Below, piece after piece: positions 9,762 through 18,848 of a DNA stretch of 64,000 nucleotides (within the stretch, counting starts at the first letter, position 1; each line of letters opens with the position of its first letter). The stretch is from G965262015 sp965262015 (GTDB lineage Bacteria > Spirochaetota > Leptospiria > Turneriellales > CBDBES01), in contig OZ253494.1 of NCBI GenBank assembly GCA_965262015.1, forward strand, positions 496,001 to 560,000. The letters are read 5' to 3'. A program made the translations under genes and the position numbers. Under the pieces are notes generated by a model. The model ran no database searches and had not been told where the DNA came from. It worked only from the letters and a program-made list of their open reading frames with translations.

Positions 9762-10384
9762 AAATAATCTATACAGAATCCATTTTTCAACCATATAGTA
9801 TCCTTTTTTTATATACTCACATTTCATATAAAATAATCTATAATGTTGCTGTCTACTTTCTACAGATAGGAAAATTTAGGATTGAAATTAATCTATATAA
9901 ATATCTCCCTCCTATAGACAATATCCTTTCTACACTAATATTGGAGTAGATTAATAACAATCTATAGAATTTAATATATTACCCACTATTTTAATAAATA
10001 TATACAAACAAACTAATATAATACATGATCTTATACAGATACAAAAAGTGATGATATTTAATCAGAGGATAATATTAAAAGCTTTCTCACTCACACATAA
10101 TAAACAAAAACTCATACTTACAATATACGCAAATTCATGATCTTATCCAGGAAACTATCAACTATACAAATATTGTAAAATTAGATTAATAATAATCTAT
10201 AAAGATTTGTTCCTTAGCCAGATGGTATCCTTTTTATGTACTTACATTCCATATAAAATAATCTGCAATGTTGCTGTGTACTTTCTATAGACAGGAAAAT
10301 TTAGGATTAAAATCAATCTGAAAACCTCTCCTGCAGATAATGTCCTTTTACATCTGTATTGGAATAGATTAATAACAATCTATT
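9494..10384 (+). repeat. Degraded tandem duplication of ~420-470 bp
   Basis: The segment 9494-9966 is followed by a diverged copy at 9967-~10384. Both begin with a gaattta/tattacccactat block, share tgatgatatttaatcagagg and gctttctcactcacacataa, and end in the same GATTAATAACAATC element. The second copy has lost about 35 bp near its start and carries many substitutions. Confidence 0.9.
9967..10189 (+). pseudogene. Decayed second copy of the exonuclease 3' end
   Basis: This stretch repeats the last ~260 bp of the exonuclease gene, including the region encoding IQEVMIFNQRIILKAFSLTH. It has no start or nuclease domain and has internal deletions, so it cannot encode a working protein. Confidence 0.75.
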
Positions 10385-10390
10385 CCAATA
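10357..10390. repeat. Perfect inverted repeat (14-bp arms)
   Basis: Arms TATTGGAATAGATT and AATCTATTCCAATA around the spacer AATAAC. It ends the duplicated unit and could act as a hairpin downstream of the exonuclease, though no T-run follows. Confidence 0.85.
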
Positions 10391-10590
10391 ATACAAATAC
10401 AAGGTTAAAAAATATATTTGGAAGCATGGAATTAAGATTGTTTTAAATCCTTCTTCTATCTGTTTTGCTTGTTGTAAACTACCATGAAAATTATGCTGTG
10501 TTTTAGAAATTATAAGATATAAGTTTAAAGAATTAGTAAATGGCTTGCCAGTCATAAATTAAAATCTAAGTATAGTGTTCTATTTTGACT

Positions 10591-12534
10591 ATGGTTACAT
10601 TTTTACGTGTTTCTGTCCATTCTCCACCCCTTAGAATTGGTAATGTGGCTTATAATGTAGATCACATTATCCAGCATATCTCCACAGCTCATCAAAAAAA
10701 AAGTATGATCGCTGTTTTCCCAGAATTATGTCTTAGTGGTTATACATGTGGCGACCTCTTCTACCAGACAGCACTTATAGAAGAATGCTATAAAGGCTTA
10801 TCCCGTATTCTAGAAGTATCCAAGAAAAAACAAATAACATGTATAGTAGGCATGCCTTTAGCTCATGAAAATAGATTATATAATGTGGCATGTATCATCA
10901 ACCAAGGAAATTTGGTAGGCATTGTGCCTAAAACCTATTTGCCTTGTACGGATGAATATTATGAAATGCGATGGTTTTGTTCTGGACGTATGACTCAAAA
11001 ACAATCTATAGAATTTAATGGACAGTCTGTACCGTTTGGTACTAATCTTCTATTTTCTTCCTTGCATACATCTAATTGTACATTAGGTGTAGAAATCTGT
11101 GGAGATCTATGGGCTCCTATACCTCCTAGCAGTGAAATGAGCATAGCAGGAGCCAATATTATATGTAACCTATCTGCTTCAAATGAGTTAATCTATAAAG
11201 CACAGTACCGAAAAAACATGCTTCAACAACAATCACAAAAATGTGCTGTGGCTTATTTATACTCATCTGCTGGACCTAATGAATCCACTACAGATATGGT
11301 TTTTTCAGGACATTGTTTGATTGCAGAAAATGGCCATATTTTGCAAGAGAATCAACGTTTTTGCTTTGAAGGAACCTACATTATAACAGATTTAGATATA
11401 GAATTACTAAATAATACACGTATCAAAAACCACCACCTAGGAAATACACAGTCCCATAAGCAATACACTAGGCTTAATATAAATATCTCACTAGGGGATG
11501 AAAAACAATTTCAAAAAAAATTATATCGTACAGTTAATAAAAATCCTTTTTTCATGGTGACGCAAAATAATGTGAATAACCTTTATATAGATATTATGCA
11601 CATACAAACGACTGCTCTAATAAAACGCATGCATATAATACAATCCCAAAAAAATGTTATTGGAATTTCTGGTGGTTTAGATTCTACTCTGGCTTTATTG
11701 GTGATAGTAAAGAGCTACCAAAAACTTGGTTGGTCTTTAGATAACATTATTGCAATTTCCATGCCTGGGTTGGGCACCACCCAACAAACACAGTCTAATG
11801 CCAAACAACTGGCCACATTATTGAAGACAAGTTTTCGGGAAATCCCTATCATAGATGCCATCCACCAGCATTTTCAAGATATACAGCATGATATCCATCA
11901 GTATGATACTATATTTGAAAATGCACAGGCACGTGAAAGAACACAAATACTAATGGATGTGGCTAACCAAGTAGGTGGTATGGTGATTGGTACCTCAGAT
12001 CTATCTGAAATAGCCCTAGGCTGGTCTACATATAATGGTGATTCTATGGCCATGTACCATATCAATGCTGGTCTTCCTAAAACAATGGTGCAGAAAGTAG
12101 TTGAATGGTATGCCAATGAACAATATTCAGGTAGAATACAAAAAATATTACATATGATCTTAGATACACCCTTTAGTCCTGAATTGCTACCCAGTACGAA
12201 TGGGGTAATACAGCAAAAAACAGAGGATATTATAGGAAAATATGAACTTAATGACTTTTTTCTATATTATGTGGTAGAACATGGTTTTACACCAGAAAAA
12301 ATTATATTTCTAGCAGAAAAAGCATTTGATAACCATTATACTAGGAAAGAGCTTTGTGCATGGTTAAAATTATTTTATAAACGTTTTATGACTAACCAAT
12401 TCAAACGCTCTGCCATGCCAGATAGCCCTAAAATTACGGTGGTAGGTTTGTCTCCTAGAACAGACTGGCGTATGCCAAGTGATGCTGACCCTACTACATG
12501 GCTAGAACGTCTAGATATAAAAGAGAAAAAATAA
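10591..12534 (+). CDS. nadE: Glutamine-dependent NAD+ synthetase
   Basis: A two-domain enzyme of about 647 residues that converts deamido-NAD+ to NAD+ using ammonia from glutamine. The N-terminal nitrilase-fold glutaminase shows its Glu-Lys-Cys triad: FPELCLSGY (E45), GIVPKTYLP (K114) and GVEICGDLW (C170). The C-terminal synthetase has the ATP-pyrophosphatase loop SGGLDST at ~360 and the conserved GTSDLSEIALGWSTY segment. The length is normal for the glutamine-dependent form. I prefer ATG 10591; an in-frame TTG lies two codons upstream (10585). The 3' end is 10 nt from the stop of the convergent aminotransferase gene. Confidence 0.95.
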   Translation: MVTFLRVSVHSPPLRIGNVAYNVDHIIQHISTAHQKKSMIAVFPELCLSGYTCGDLFYQTALIEECYKGLSRILEVSKKKQITCIVGMPLAHENRLYNVACIINQGNLVGIVPKTYLPCTDEYYEMRWFCSGRMTQKQSIEFNGQSVPFGTNLLFSSLHTSNCTLGVEICGDLWAPIPPSSEMSIAGANIICNLSASNELIYKAQYRKNMLQQQSQKCAVAYLYSSAGPNESTTDMVFSGHCLIAENGHILQENQRFCFEGTYIITDLDIELLNNTRIKNHHLGNTQSHKQYTRLNINISLGDEKQFQKKLYRTVNKNPFFMVTQNNVNNLYIDIMHIQTTALIKRMHIIQSQKNVIGISGGLDSTLALLVIVKSYQKLGWSLDNIIAISMPGLGTTQQTQSNAKQLATLLKTSFREIPIIDAIHQHFQDIQHDIHQYDTIFENAQARERTQILMDVANQVGGMVIGTSDLSEIALGWSTYNGDSMAMYHINAGLPKTMVQKVVEWYANEQYSGRIQKILHMILDTPFSPELLPSTNGVIQQKTEDIIGKYELNDFFLYYVVEHGFTPEKIIFLAEKAFDNHYTRKELCAWLKLFYKRFMTNQFKRSAMPDSPKITVVGLSPRTDWRMPSDADPTTWLERLDIKEKK

Positions 12535-12544
12535 GTTATCATTC

Positions 12545-13714
12545 CTAACCTAAAATTTTTTTAATAGTATTTGTAATGTAGTGGAGTTCTTCATCTTTTA
12601 ATTTTAAATGAAGAGGTAAACTCACTGTTTGAGAACTTACTTGATAGCTATGAGGATAATCTGAAGGCTTCCAGGAAAATCTTTTTTGATAATAAGGATG
12701 TTCTGGGATACTGGTATAATGCACGCTTAAACCAATATTCGCTTGATACATTTTTTCTATAAATTTCTGACGTGACATACCTACCTTACTTTCATCTAGT
12801 AAAATCGTATAAAGATGATAAGCATGTTTCTCATTGGATAATACAGGTGCAGGTAATATAATAGGTAAACCCTGCAAATGTTGGTTATAATATTCCCATA
12901 TTTGACGCCTACTTTCCCAATTTTGTCGTATCCGGGATAGTTGATAAATCCCAAGGGATGCCTGTATATCTGTCATATTGTACTTAAAGCCTAATTCTTT
13001 GACAAGATAAGGAGAAAAAGTAGATTGTTGAAAACGATCCCATGCGTTGCTACTAAGACCATGTAAGCTCAACTGCCTAACACGCTCATGTAGATTAGAA
13101 TTATTTACGAGGAGCATCCCTCCTTCACCCGTGGTCATATTCTTTGTGGCATAAAAGCTAAAACACCCAAAATGACCAAATGTACCTGCCGAACGGTCAT
13201 CTACTTGCGTTTCAATGGCATGGGCACAGTCTTCCACTACAATTAATTGATATCGTTCACTAAGAGACATAATATCATACATATTACAAAGCCGTCCACC
13301 AAAATGCACAGGTATAATTGCCTTTGTTCTAGGTGTAATTTTTTTTTCGATTTCTTGAACACTAATATTCATGGTGTCCATGTCAATATCTGCAAGAACT
13401 GGGATACAACCTGCGTAGAGAATGGCATTGACTGTGGCACAAAAAGTCATGGGGGTAGTAATGACCTCATCATTGGGTTGTAAATTAGCAGTTATAAGAG
13501 ATAAGTGCAGAGCTGCTGTACAAGAACTTACAGCAAAAGCATGGGATGTATTTTTATATTGGGCAAATTTTTGCTGAAACTGCACCACTTTAGGGCCCGT
13601 ACTGAGCCAGCCACTTTTTAAAGTAGAAATGACTTCTTGTATTTCTTCTTCTTTAATTTGACTGGACGAAAAAGGTACAAAATGATCTATTAATTGTAAA
13701 TCATCACAATCCAA
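12545..13714 (-). CDS. DegT/DnrJ/EryC1-family PLP aminotransferase
   Basis: A 389-residue aminotransferase. FSFYATKNMTTGEGGM contains the PLP-binding Lys (K191); VVEDCAHA (D162) supplies the pyridine-nitrogen contact; the N-terminus LKSGWLSTGPKV is the standard start of the family. These enzymes aminate keto-sugar nucleotides for surface polysaccharides, O-antigen or glycoprotein sugars; the exact sugar cannot be read from sequence. An in-frame TAG lies three codons upstream of the TTG at 13714 and no ATG follows before the conserved core, so TTG is the likely start. It is last in a minus-strand run of YfiH, DnaI-like, inositol phosphatase and this gene. No other polysaccharide gene is adjacent. 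Confidence 0.85.
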   Translation of the reverse strand: MDCDDLQLIDHFVPFSSSQIKEEEIQEVISTLKSGWLSTGPKVVQFQQKFAQYKNTSHAFAVSSCTAALHLSLITANLQPNDEVITTPMTFCATVNAILYAGCIPVLADIDMDTMNISVQEIEKKITPRTKAIIPVHFGGRLCNMYDIMSLSERYQLIVVEDCAHAIETQVDDRSAGTFGHFGCFSFYATKNMTTGEGGMLLVNNSNLHERVRQLSLHGLSSNAWDRFQQSTFSPYLVKELGFKYNMTDIQASLGIYQLSRIRQNWESRRQIWEYYNQHLQGLPIILPAPVLSNEKHAYHLYTILLDESKVGMSRQKFIEKMYQANIGLSVHYTSIPEHPYYQKRFSWKPSDYPHSYQVSSQTVSLPLHLKLKDEELHYITNTIKKILG

Positions 13715-13752
13715 GGCTACCTACTGTTAATAAATACTAGTTTATTCATAAT

Positions 13753-14532
13753 TCATAAAAGTTCTATAACCGCCTGGTGAATATGACCATTACTGGCTAT
13801 AATATTAGGACAATATACATCAAAAGGCTGGCCATTAAATAGAGTAACCTGGCCACCTGCTTCTATGGCCACTAGAATGGCAGCTGCCGTATCCCATGGC
13901 TTTAAGCCTTCTTCATAATAAGCATCCAACCTACCACATGCAACAAAACAAATATCCAGGGCAGCAGACCCTGTCCTTCGAATATCATGCACCACATGCA
14001 ACACTTGACAGAGTCTACTTAATAAAGATTCCATAATGGAACGACGATTATAAGGGAATCCTGTACCCAATAAGGCAAGAGAAATAGACGACGTATTCGA
14101 CACATGAATTAACTTTTCGTTTAGCCATGCACCCTGACCTTGGATCGCACAAAACATTTCATCATATATGGGATTATATACAACACCAAGAATAGGTTGA
14201 TTATTAGAATCCACTAAAGCAAGAGATATGCAGAAAAGCGGAAAGGTATGAGCGAAGCTAGTAGTGCCATCCAGAGGATCAAGTAACCAAGAATAGCCTG
14301 AAGAACCTTCCTTGTTATAGCCTTCTTCAGCAATAATACTAAAATCTGGATAAGCACTTTCTAATTCTTTACATAACCAGATTTCTATTTCTTTATCTGC
14401 AATGGTAACGATATCTATGGGTGATTTATATTGTATTTGTTTATCTTGTCCATAATACTTTAATAGTATCTTACTTGCCTGGTACACCATTGGCTTAAGA
14501 TCCAACATGATTCTATCTAGATTGGGCTTCAC
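13753..14532 (-). CDS. Inositol monophosphatase-family phosphatase
   Basis: A 259-residue protein with the Mg2+/Li+-dependent phosphatase signature: IAEEG (E70), WLLDPLDGTTSFAH (D85, D88) and PWDTAAAILVAIEAGG near the C-terminus, which together form the metal site. Bacterial members hydrolyse inositol-1-phosphate, and some act on histidinol phosphate, PAP or FBP; the substrate is not settled by sequence. The listed start is GTG (14532); an ATG at 14508 would remove eight residues and also give a full domain. It lies 24 nt after the DnaI-like gene and 38 nt before the aminotransferase, consistent with one operon. Confidence 0.87.
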   Translation of the reverse strand: MKPNLDRIMLDLKPMVYQASKILLKYYGQDKQIQYKSPIDIVTIADKEIEIWLCKELESAYPDFSIIAEEGYNKEGSSGYSWLLDPLDGTTSFAHTFPLFCISLALVDSNNQPILGVVYNPIYDEMFCAIQGQGAWLNEKLIHVSNTSSISLALLGTGFPYNRRSIMESLLSRLCQVLHVVHDIRRTGSAALDICFVACGRLDAYYEEGLKPWDTAAAILVAIEAGGQVTLFNGQPFDVYCPNIIASNGHIHQAVIELL

Positions 14533-14556
14533 AAACTATGCACCACTGTGTTACTA

Positions 14557-15459
14557 CTATGCAAGATAATGATCTCTATAATCTGGAACTGTAATATCCT
14601 GAAAACGTACCATTTCTTTTAAACGAGAATAAATACGATTCTCGAAAACACTACCCCAATTTTTGGGTTCCATATTAGAAGTGATGATAGTTGCTTTCTC
14701 TAACTCATATCTAGCGTCTAATAAATCGTATAAAATACCAATTTCCCAACGACTGTCTTTTTGTATACCTAGATCATCCAAGACCATCAAATCAATATTT
14801 ACAAATGTTTGAAACAGATCATCACCTTTCCCATAATAAGAGGATTCTTGGTTATAAGACGAACGAATACGATTAAAAAAATCCCGGGTAATTTTTACAT
14901 ATTGGGAAGCAATCTGATGTTGTAATATACATTCATTTAACATTAAACAGCCTAGAAAAGTTTTCCCTGCTCCTGAGGGGCCATAAAAATACCAACCTCT
15001 GACAAAATCATTATTACAATTTTTTGCTTCCGCTACAAAATGATGTGCATTATCTAAGGCAATAGATAATGTACTACTAGACTGAGAATCTTCGTGTCGT
15101 GTTATAAACTCAGAGAATCTACGGTAACGATATTTTACAGGTATATTTGATCTTTTAAAGAGCAAAATAATACGACTTAATTTTTGCCTAACATGATAAC
15201 AGGTGCATTGCTTTAGAATATGCTCCTTAGGGTCTAAGTAAACATATGGAGGCTTTTTATCACAAAGACATGCCTGATCTATACAAGAACAGATTTCTAA
15301 GTAACTGATATGTTGCTTACGGGCTGATAAAGAGAATACAATACCTTCATCTTTACAAGTAGAACATGCAAATAGATTATTTTTAGGCTGTTTTAGAAAA
15401 GATTGTTGAGAGGCAATCGTATCATGCAAAAGAGGAGTTAGGAAAGGATCAGTAGACAT
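14557..15459 (-). CDS. DnaI/DnaC-like AAA+ ATPase with Cys-rich N-terminus
   Basis: A 300-residue ATPase. The C-terminal part has Walker A GPSGAGKT (160-167), Walker B DLMVLDDLG, sensor-like TIITSNMEP and the arginine-containing RIYSRLKEM, the layout of helicase loaders (DnaC, DnaI) and of IstB. The N-terminal half carries paired cysteines (C32/C35, C57/C59, C64/C66, C85/C87), so a zinc site is likely, as in DnaI. No transposase neighbour is seen, which favours a replication helicase loader over IstB. It would load the replicative helicase in the cytoplasm. ATG start, 13 nt after the YfiH-type gene. Confidence 0.75.
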   Translation of the reverse strand: MSTDPFLTPLLHDTIASQQSFLKQPKNNLFACSTCKDEGIVFSLSARKQHISYLEICSCIDQACLCDKKPPYVYLDPKEHILKQCTCYHVRQKLSRIILLFKRSNIPVKYRYRRFSEFITRHEDSQSSSTLSIALDNAHHFVAEAKNCNNDFVRGWYFYGPSGAGKTFLGCLMLNECILQHQIASQYVKITRDFFNRIRSSYNQESSYYGKGDDLFQTFVNIDLMVLDDLGIQKDSRWEIGILYDLLDARYELEKATIITSNMEPKNWGSVFENRIYSRLKEMVRFQDITVPDYRDHYLA

Positions 15460-15472
15460 AAGTGACCGATGG

Positions 15473-16243
15473 TTACTCTATACTGACAACAGAAACATTT
15501 CTACCCAATTCACCGTATCTATGGCTGAAAAATAAGCTAGATGAATAGGTATCTGGGCAATACCAATGTACGTTGTCTGTTAGGAGACCACTTTGTGTTA
15601 TGAGAGATTTTAATATACTCGTCAAGCTTAATTTTCTTTTGTCTTTTCGGGTGGGAACAGAGTGTTCCAAACAAAATCTAGAAAAAACATCCTCACCCAC
15701 TTCATAGTATTTAAAGCCAATATGGGGACCAACTATAAAATGTAATCTATCTAATCTTAACTTAGGTTCATAAAGATATAATGCATCTAATGCTTGGGAT
15801 ATAATTGAACCTGCCAGCCCCCTCCATCCAGCATGAATTACCCCAAGCAGAGGTATATGTGTACTAAAAAAAAGGATTGGTAGACAGTCGGCTGTACGTA
15901 CAGCGAGGGGTACATTCTTACACTGGGTAAAGGCAATATCAGATTTACCCCAAAAAATAGATTTAGGTGGTAGATTATCCTCTGTAACTAAAATGGCCTG
16001 GGTTTTATGCTCTTGCTCCATAAAAGCAAAATGTTGGTTATGGTAATAGTGTGTAAGTTGTTGATGAGAATTGACTATTTCTTGACTAGGATGAATACAA
16101 TCAGAAGTATGATTTTGGGTTAATTTACCCCAAAAGTGTATGTTATAGCTAAAGCGTGAAAATGTATATGTATACTTTTTATGAATAGATAAATGTGAAC
16201 TCATCAAATTAGCTGTGTAATACCAAACAAAATTTTTTTCCAC
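15473..16243 (-). CDS. YfiH/laccase-domain (polyphenol oxidase family) protein
   Basis: A 256-residue protein with the signature RTADCLPIL, then VIHAGWRGLAGSI, and a conserved VGPHIGFKYYEVG segment; these supply the Cys and His zinc/copper ligands of the YfiH/YlmD/LACC1 family. Characterised members act as purine nucleoside phosphorylase/adenosine deaminase or in peptidoglycan quality control; the family's native role is still debated. The GTG at 16243 directly follows a TAA and is only 11 nt from the divergent pdxJ start. An in-frame ATG at 16204 (MSSHLSIHKK) is an equally plausible start. It is first of the four-gene minus-strand run. Confidence 0.85.
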   Translation of the reverse strand: MEKNFVWYYTANLMSSHLSIHKKYTYTFSRFSYNIHFWGKLTQNHTSDCIHPSQEIVNSHQQLTHYYHNQHFAFMEQEHKTQAILVTEDNLPPKSIFWGKSDIAFTQCKNVPLAVRTADCLPILFFSTHIPLLGVIHAGWRGLAGSIISQALDALYLYEPKLRLDRLHFIVGPHIGFKYYEVGEDVFSRFCLEHSVPTRKDKRKLSLTSILKSLITQSGLLTDNVHWYCPDTYSSSLFFSHRYGELGRNVSVVSIE

Positions 16244-16254
16244 TTACAATAGAT

Positions 16255-17001
16255 ATGAAATTAAGTATTAATGTCAACAAAATTGCCACTATAAGGAATG
16301 CTAGAGGCAATAATATGCCTGATTTACTTACAGTTACAGAAAATATTATCCAGTATGGAGCCATGGGTATTACAATACACCCCAGACCTGATCGTCGCCA
16401 TATTTATTATGAAGATGTCGTTGCCATAGATAAATTAATACGTGAAAAATACCCATACATTGAGTTAAATATAGAAGGCTTTCCCAATACCCATTTTTTA
16501 GACCTAATTTGTATGATTAAGCCGACACAATGCACCCTAGTTCCTGATCCTCCATATGTAATTACATCCAATGCTGGTTGGAAATTTCAAGAAAATAAGA
16601 CTTTTTTGAAAGATATTATTAAAAAACTAAAAAAAATTCCAGTAAGGAAATCCTTATTTTTAGATCCACATATATTTGATGAACAAGAATACCAAGCCCT
16701 AATAGAGATACAGCCAGACCGAGTAGAACTATACACAGAAAGTTATGCTACAGCGTATTCCACTAGCGACAAGGATCAAGTAATATCTATATATCAGTAT
16801 GTTGCGAATCAAATTCATCAAGCGAATATACAGATTAATGCAGGACATGATCTAAATCAAGAAAACCTTGCCTATCTATACAAAAAGATACCTTTAATAC
16901 AAGAAGTCTCGATAGGACATGCCTTTATATGTGAATCTCTCTACCATGGTATGCAATCCACAATGAACAACTACATAAAAATTATAGAAGATTGTAAATA
17001 A
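16255..17001 (+). CDS. pdxJ: Pyridoxine 5'-phosphate synthase
   Basis: A 248-residue TIM-barrel enzyme that joins 3-amino-2-oxopropyl phosphate (from PdxA) and deoxyxylulose 5-phosphate to form pyridoxine phosphate. It begins LSINVNKIATIRNARG, matching the family start (VNIDHVATLRNARG). GITIHPRPDRRHI carries the phosphate and substrate-binding Arg/His residues; CTLVPDPP, INAGHDLNQENL and VSIGHAFICESL follow in the expected order. Normal length and ATG start. It is divergent from the YfiH-type gene and followed 46 nt later by two tRNA genes. No pdxA or other B6 gene is in the window. Confidence 0.95.
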   Translation: MKLSINVNKIATIRNARGNNMPDLLTVTENIIQYGAMGITIHPRPDRRHIYYEDVVAIDKLIREKYPYIELNIEGFPNTHFLDLICMIKPTQCTLVPDPPYVITSNAGWKFQENKTFLKDIIKKLKKIPVRKSLFLDPHIFDEQEYQALIEIQPDRVELYTESYATAYSTSDKDQVISIYQYVANQIHQANIQINAGHDLNQENLAYLYKKIPLIQEVSIGHAFICESLYHGMQSTMNNYIKIIEDCK

Positions 17002-17003
17002 AG

Positions 17004-17030
17004 TTGACAGTAGACAAAGAATACTATGTT
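17004..17030 (+). promoter_or_regulatory. Possible promoter of the tRNA pair
   Basis: TTGACA at 17004-17009 and TATGTT at 17025-17030 are separated by 15 nt, shorter than the ideal 17. It lies 18 nt before tRNA-Cys, so the position is right, but the spacing makes this a weak call. Confidence 0.35.
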
Positions 17031-17047
17031 TTAAGGCCAACAGAGTT

Positions 17048-17120
17048 GGCGTCGTGGCCAAGTTGGTTAAGGCAAGGCTCTGCAAAAGCTTGATCGCCGG
17101 TTCGATTCCGGCCGACGCCT
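17048..17120 (+). tRNA. tRNA-Cys (GCA)
   Basis: Acceptor arms GGCGTCG/CGACGCC pair fully. The anticodon loop CTGCAAA gives GCA, the T arm is CCGG-TTCGATT-CCGG, and the discriminator is T, as usual for tRNA-Cys. CCA is not encoded. Confidence 0.96.
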
Positions 17121-17126
17121 ATTAAC

Positions 17127-17209
17127 GCCCGAGTGATGGAATTGGTAGACATACAGGACTTAAAATCCTGGGAACTTTGTTCGTGCCGGTTCGATTCCGG
17201 CCTCGGGTA
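17127..17209 (+). tRNA. tRNA-Leu (TAA)
   Basis: Acceptor arms GCCCGAG/CTCGGGT pair with one G-T. The anticodon loop CTTAAAA gives TAA. A long variable arm (GGAACTTTGTTCGT) identifies a class II tRNA, and the T arm is GCCGG-TTCGATT-CCGGC. The discriminator is A and CCA is not encoded. It lies 6 nt after tRNA-Cys and is probably on the same transcript; a run of seven Ts follows at ~17220. Confidence 0.96.
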
Positions 17210-17225
17210 ACTATATACTCTTTTT

Positions 17226-18644
17226 TTACCGATACAAATATGTGGATAACACTAGAAAGGTGTATACTCCTATTATATCTGTACAGGCAGCCACCAAGAT
17301 AGAAGAACCTAATGCGGGATCTTGTTTACATAATTTTAGCATAAAAGGAATAAAAACACCCAGTAAAGTAGCCAAAACCATGGTAAAAATAAGTGATATA
17401 CTAAGTACCACCGCCAGCCACAGGTTCTGATACATACCTTCTATAACTACTAATATAATAACCGCAATACAGGATGCACCTAATATAACAGAGGTTACCT
17501 CTCGCACTATAACAGTCTTAATTTGTTTGAATCGCAATTCACCCATAGAAAGACTTCGAATAATCATTGCCACCATTTGATTACCTGTTGCACCACCTAA
17601 GGCGGCGACCATAGGTATAAAAGCAACCAATACTACAAAATTACTTAGGGTAGTTTCAAACAAACTAATTAAAATGGCCGCAATACTAGTTGTCACTAGA
17701 TTAACAAACATCCATGGTAATCTATTTTTAAATGAACTAAAAACGCTGTTAATCCCTTTCTCAGTCGATAAGCCCATGATCTTATGTACATCCTCATTAG
17801 CTTCAGACTCTAAAACATCTACAATATCATCTATGGTAATTCTACCAAGTAAAATATCATGCTTATCCACCACAGGAACGGAAACAAAATCGTAGTCTTT
17901 AAAAATCTTAGCTACATCTTCTTGATCTAGATAGGGTTTAATCTTAACTGGTATAGCAAGCATAATATCCTGAAGCTTCTGAGATGGTTTTTCTAAGAAC
18001 AGTCGAGAAAGAGGTAAATAACCCATGAGCCTATTATTCTTATCAACAATATAAATAAAATCCATCTCACCTAATTGCTTGGCATGGTAAAGCTTACGAC
18101 ACTTTTGTATACTTCTACTAATCGTAGTGCTATAAGGTAGTGCCAAAAAGTCTGGGTTCATCAAAGAACCTGCTGTTTCTTCAGGATAATTTAACAGGTC
18201 TTGAATGTCTGTAAAATACTTTCCACCAAATTTTTTGATAATAAAATTAGCTTCTCTTTCAGGTAACCTTCTTAAAATTTCTGCGACGTCATCAATCTCT
18301 AAACATTGCAATCGTTCCACTACCCAGTCTATACTTTTTGTACGAAATATATTTTCTCTGTGCCCTTGGTTAATTTCAGAGATTAGATCAGCACTATGCT
18401 TTACAGGTAAAATAGATAAAATAACTTCTTGTTCATGCGTAGAAAAAAAATCCCATAGATTGGCAATATCTTTAGGATGTGTATTAGTTAACAGACTATT
18501 GACCCATACGGAATGCCGTCTAAGGATCAGTTGTTTAAAGATGCGAACTACTCTATCTTGATTTTCTTGTGATAGATACAATAACGTACTATTTGAAGAT
18601 TCCATTATAAGTGCCCTATTACCCCTATCGTGTATACGAACCAT
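17226..18644 (-). CDS. mgtE: MgtE-type magnesium channel/transporter
   Basis: A 472-residue (or 459 from the second ATG at 18605) Mg2+ channel. The order is: N-terminal helical MgtE_N domain (for example LQCLEIDDVAEILRRLPE); two CBS domains covering LMNPDFLALPYSTT through RITIDDIVDVLE; then five membrane helices with the pore signature FIPMVAALGGATGNQM and IIRSL. In studied MgtE proteins, Mg2+ bound between the N and CBS domains closes the gate. The length is normal. It stands alone, convergent with the tRNA pair and divergent from the surface-protein cluster. Confidence 0.93.
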   Translation of the reverse strand: MVRIHDRGNRALIMESSNSTLLYLSQENQDRVVRIFKQLILRRHSVWVNSLLTNTHPKDIANLWDFFSTHEQEVILSILPVKHSADLISEINQGHRENIFRTKSIDWVVERLQCLEIDDVAEILRRLPEREANFIIKKFGGKYFTDIQDLLNYPEETAGSLMNPDFLALPYSTTISRSIQKCRKLYHAKQLGEMDFIYIVDKNNRLMGYLPLSRLFLEKPSQKLQDIMLAIPVKIKPYLDQEDVAKIFKDYDFVSVPVVDKHDILLGRITIDDIVDVLESEANEDVHKIMGLSTEKGINSVFSSFKNRLPWMFVNLVTTSIAAILISLFETTLSNFVVLVAFIPMVAALGGATGNQMVAMIIRSLSMGELRFKQIKTVIVREVTSVILGASCIAVIILVVIEGMYQNLWLAVVLSISLIFTMVLATLLGVFIPFMLKLCKQDPALGSSILVAACTDIIGVYTFLVLSTYLYR

Positions 18645-18848
18645 CTACTTAAAGTCTCATAGCGTAGATATATTTTCTTTTCTATATATATGTGTTGGTG
18701 GATTTGACAGAACATATAAGCACACCCAAAATCATAATTTTTTTTACAATATTCAAAAATAATACCCATACTAAGAAAAAATATCTATTTCTTAGTATAT
18801 TATGATTGTTAAGCTTTTGCCCAATCATTTTACCCGCTACCTAATATT
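18645..18848. promoter_or_regulatory. Divergent intergenic region with an 11-bp hairpin
   Basis: Between mgtE (-) and the surface cluster (+). A perfect inverted repeat ATACTAAGAAA (18768-18778)/TTTCTTAGTAT (18788-18798) has a 9-nt loop and lies about 50 nt before the ATG at 18849. Upstream, TTACAA ... CATACT at 17-nt spacing is a weak candidate promoter for the cluster. The hairpin would fall at or near the 5' leader. Confidence 0.45.

Larger units (their letters stand above)
9762..10590. other. Intergenic region with repeats and no intact gene
   Basis: About 830 bp between the exonuclease and the NAD synthetase genes. It holds the tail of the first duplication unit, the whole second unit, seven GATT-N6-AATC elements (9756, 9880, 9949, 10184, 10305, 10367, 10436) and one long hairpin (10357-10390). 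After 10390 I see no recognisable gene or clear terminator. Confidence 0.7.

Noticed and set aside
10313..10555. 80-codon minus-strand frame in the gap before nadE
   Set aside because: Its C-terminal half lies in the decayed duplication, and no family or ribosome site is visible. It could be a fragment of an old gene but I cannot support it.
15892..15905. 14-bp palindrome GCTGTACGTACAGC in the YfiH-type gene
   Set aside because: It falls on the codons of the conserved RTAD motif, so protein constraint plus chance is enough to explain it.
17210..17226. Intrinsic terminator after tRNA-Leu (T7 run)
   Set aside because: No stem other than the tRNA itself precedes the T-run, so I note it but do not call a terminator.
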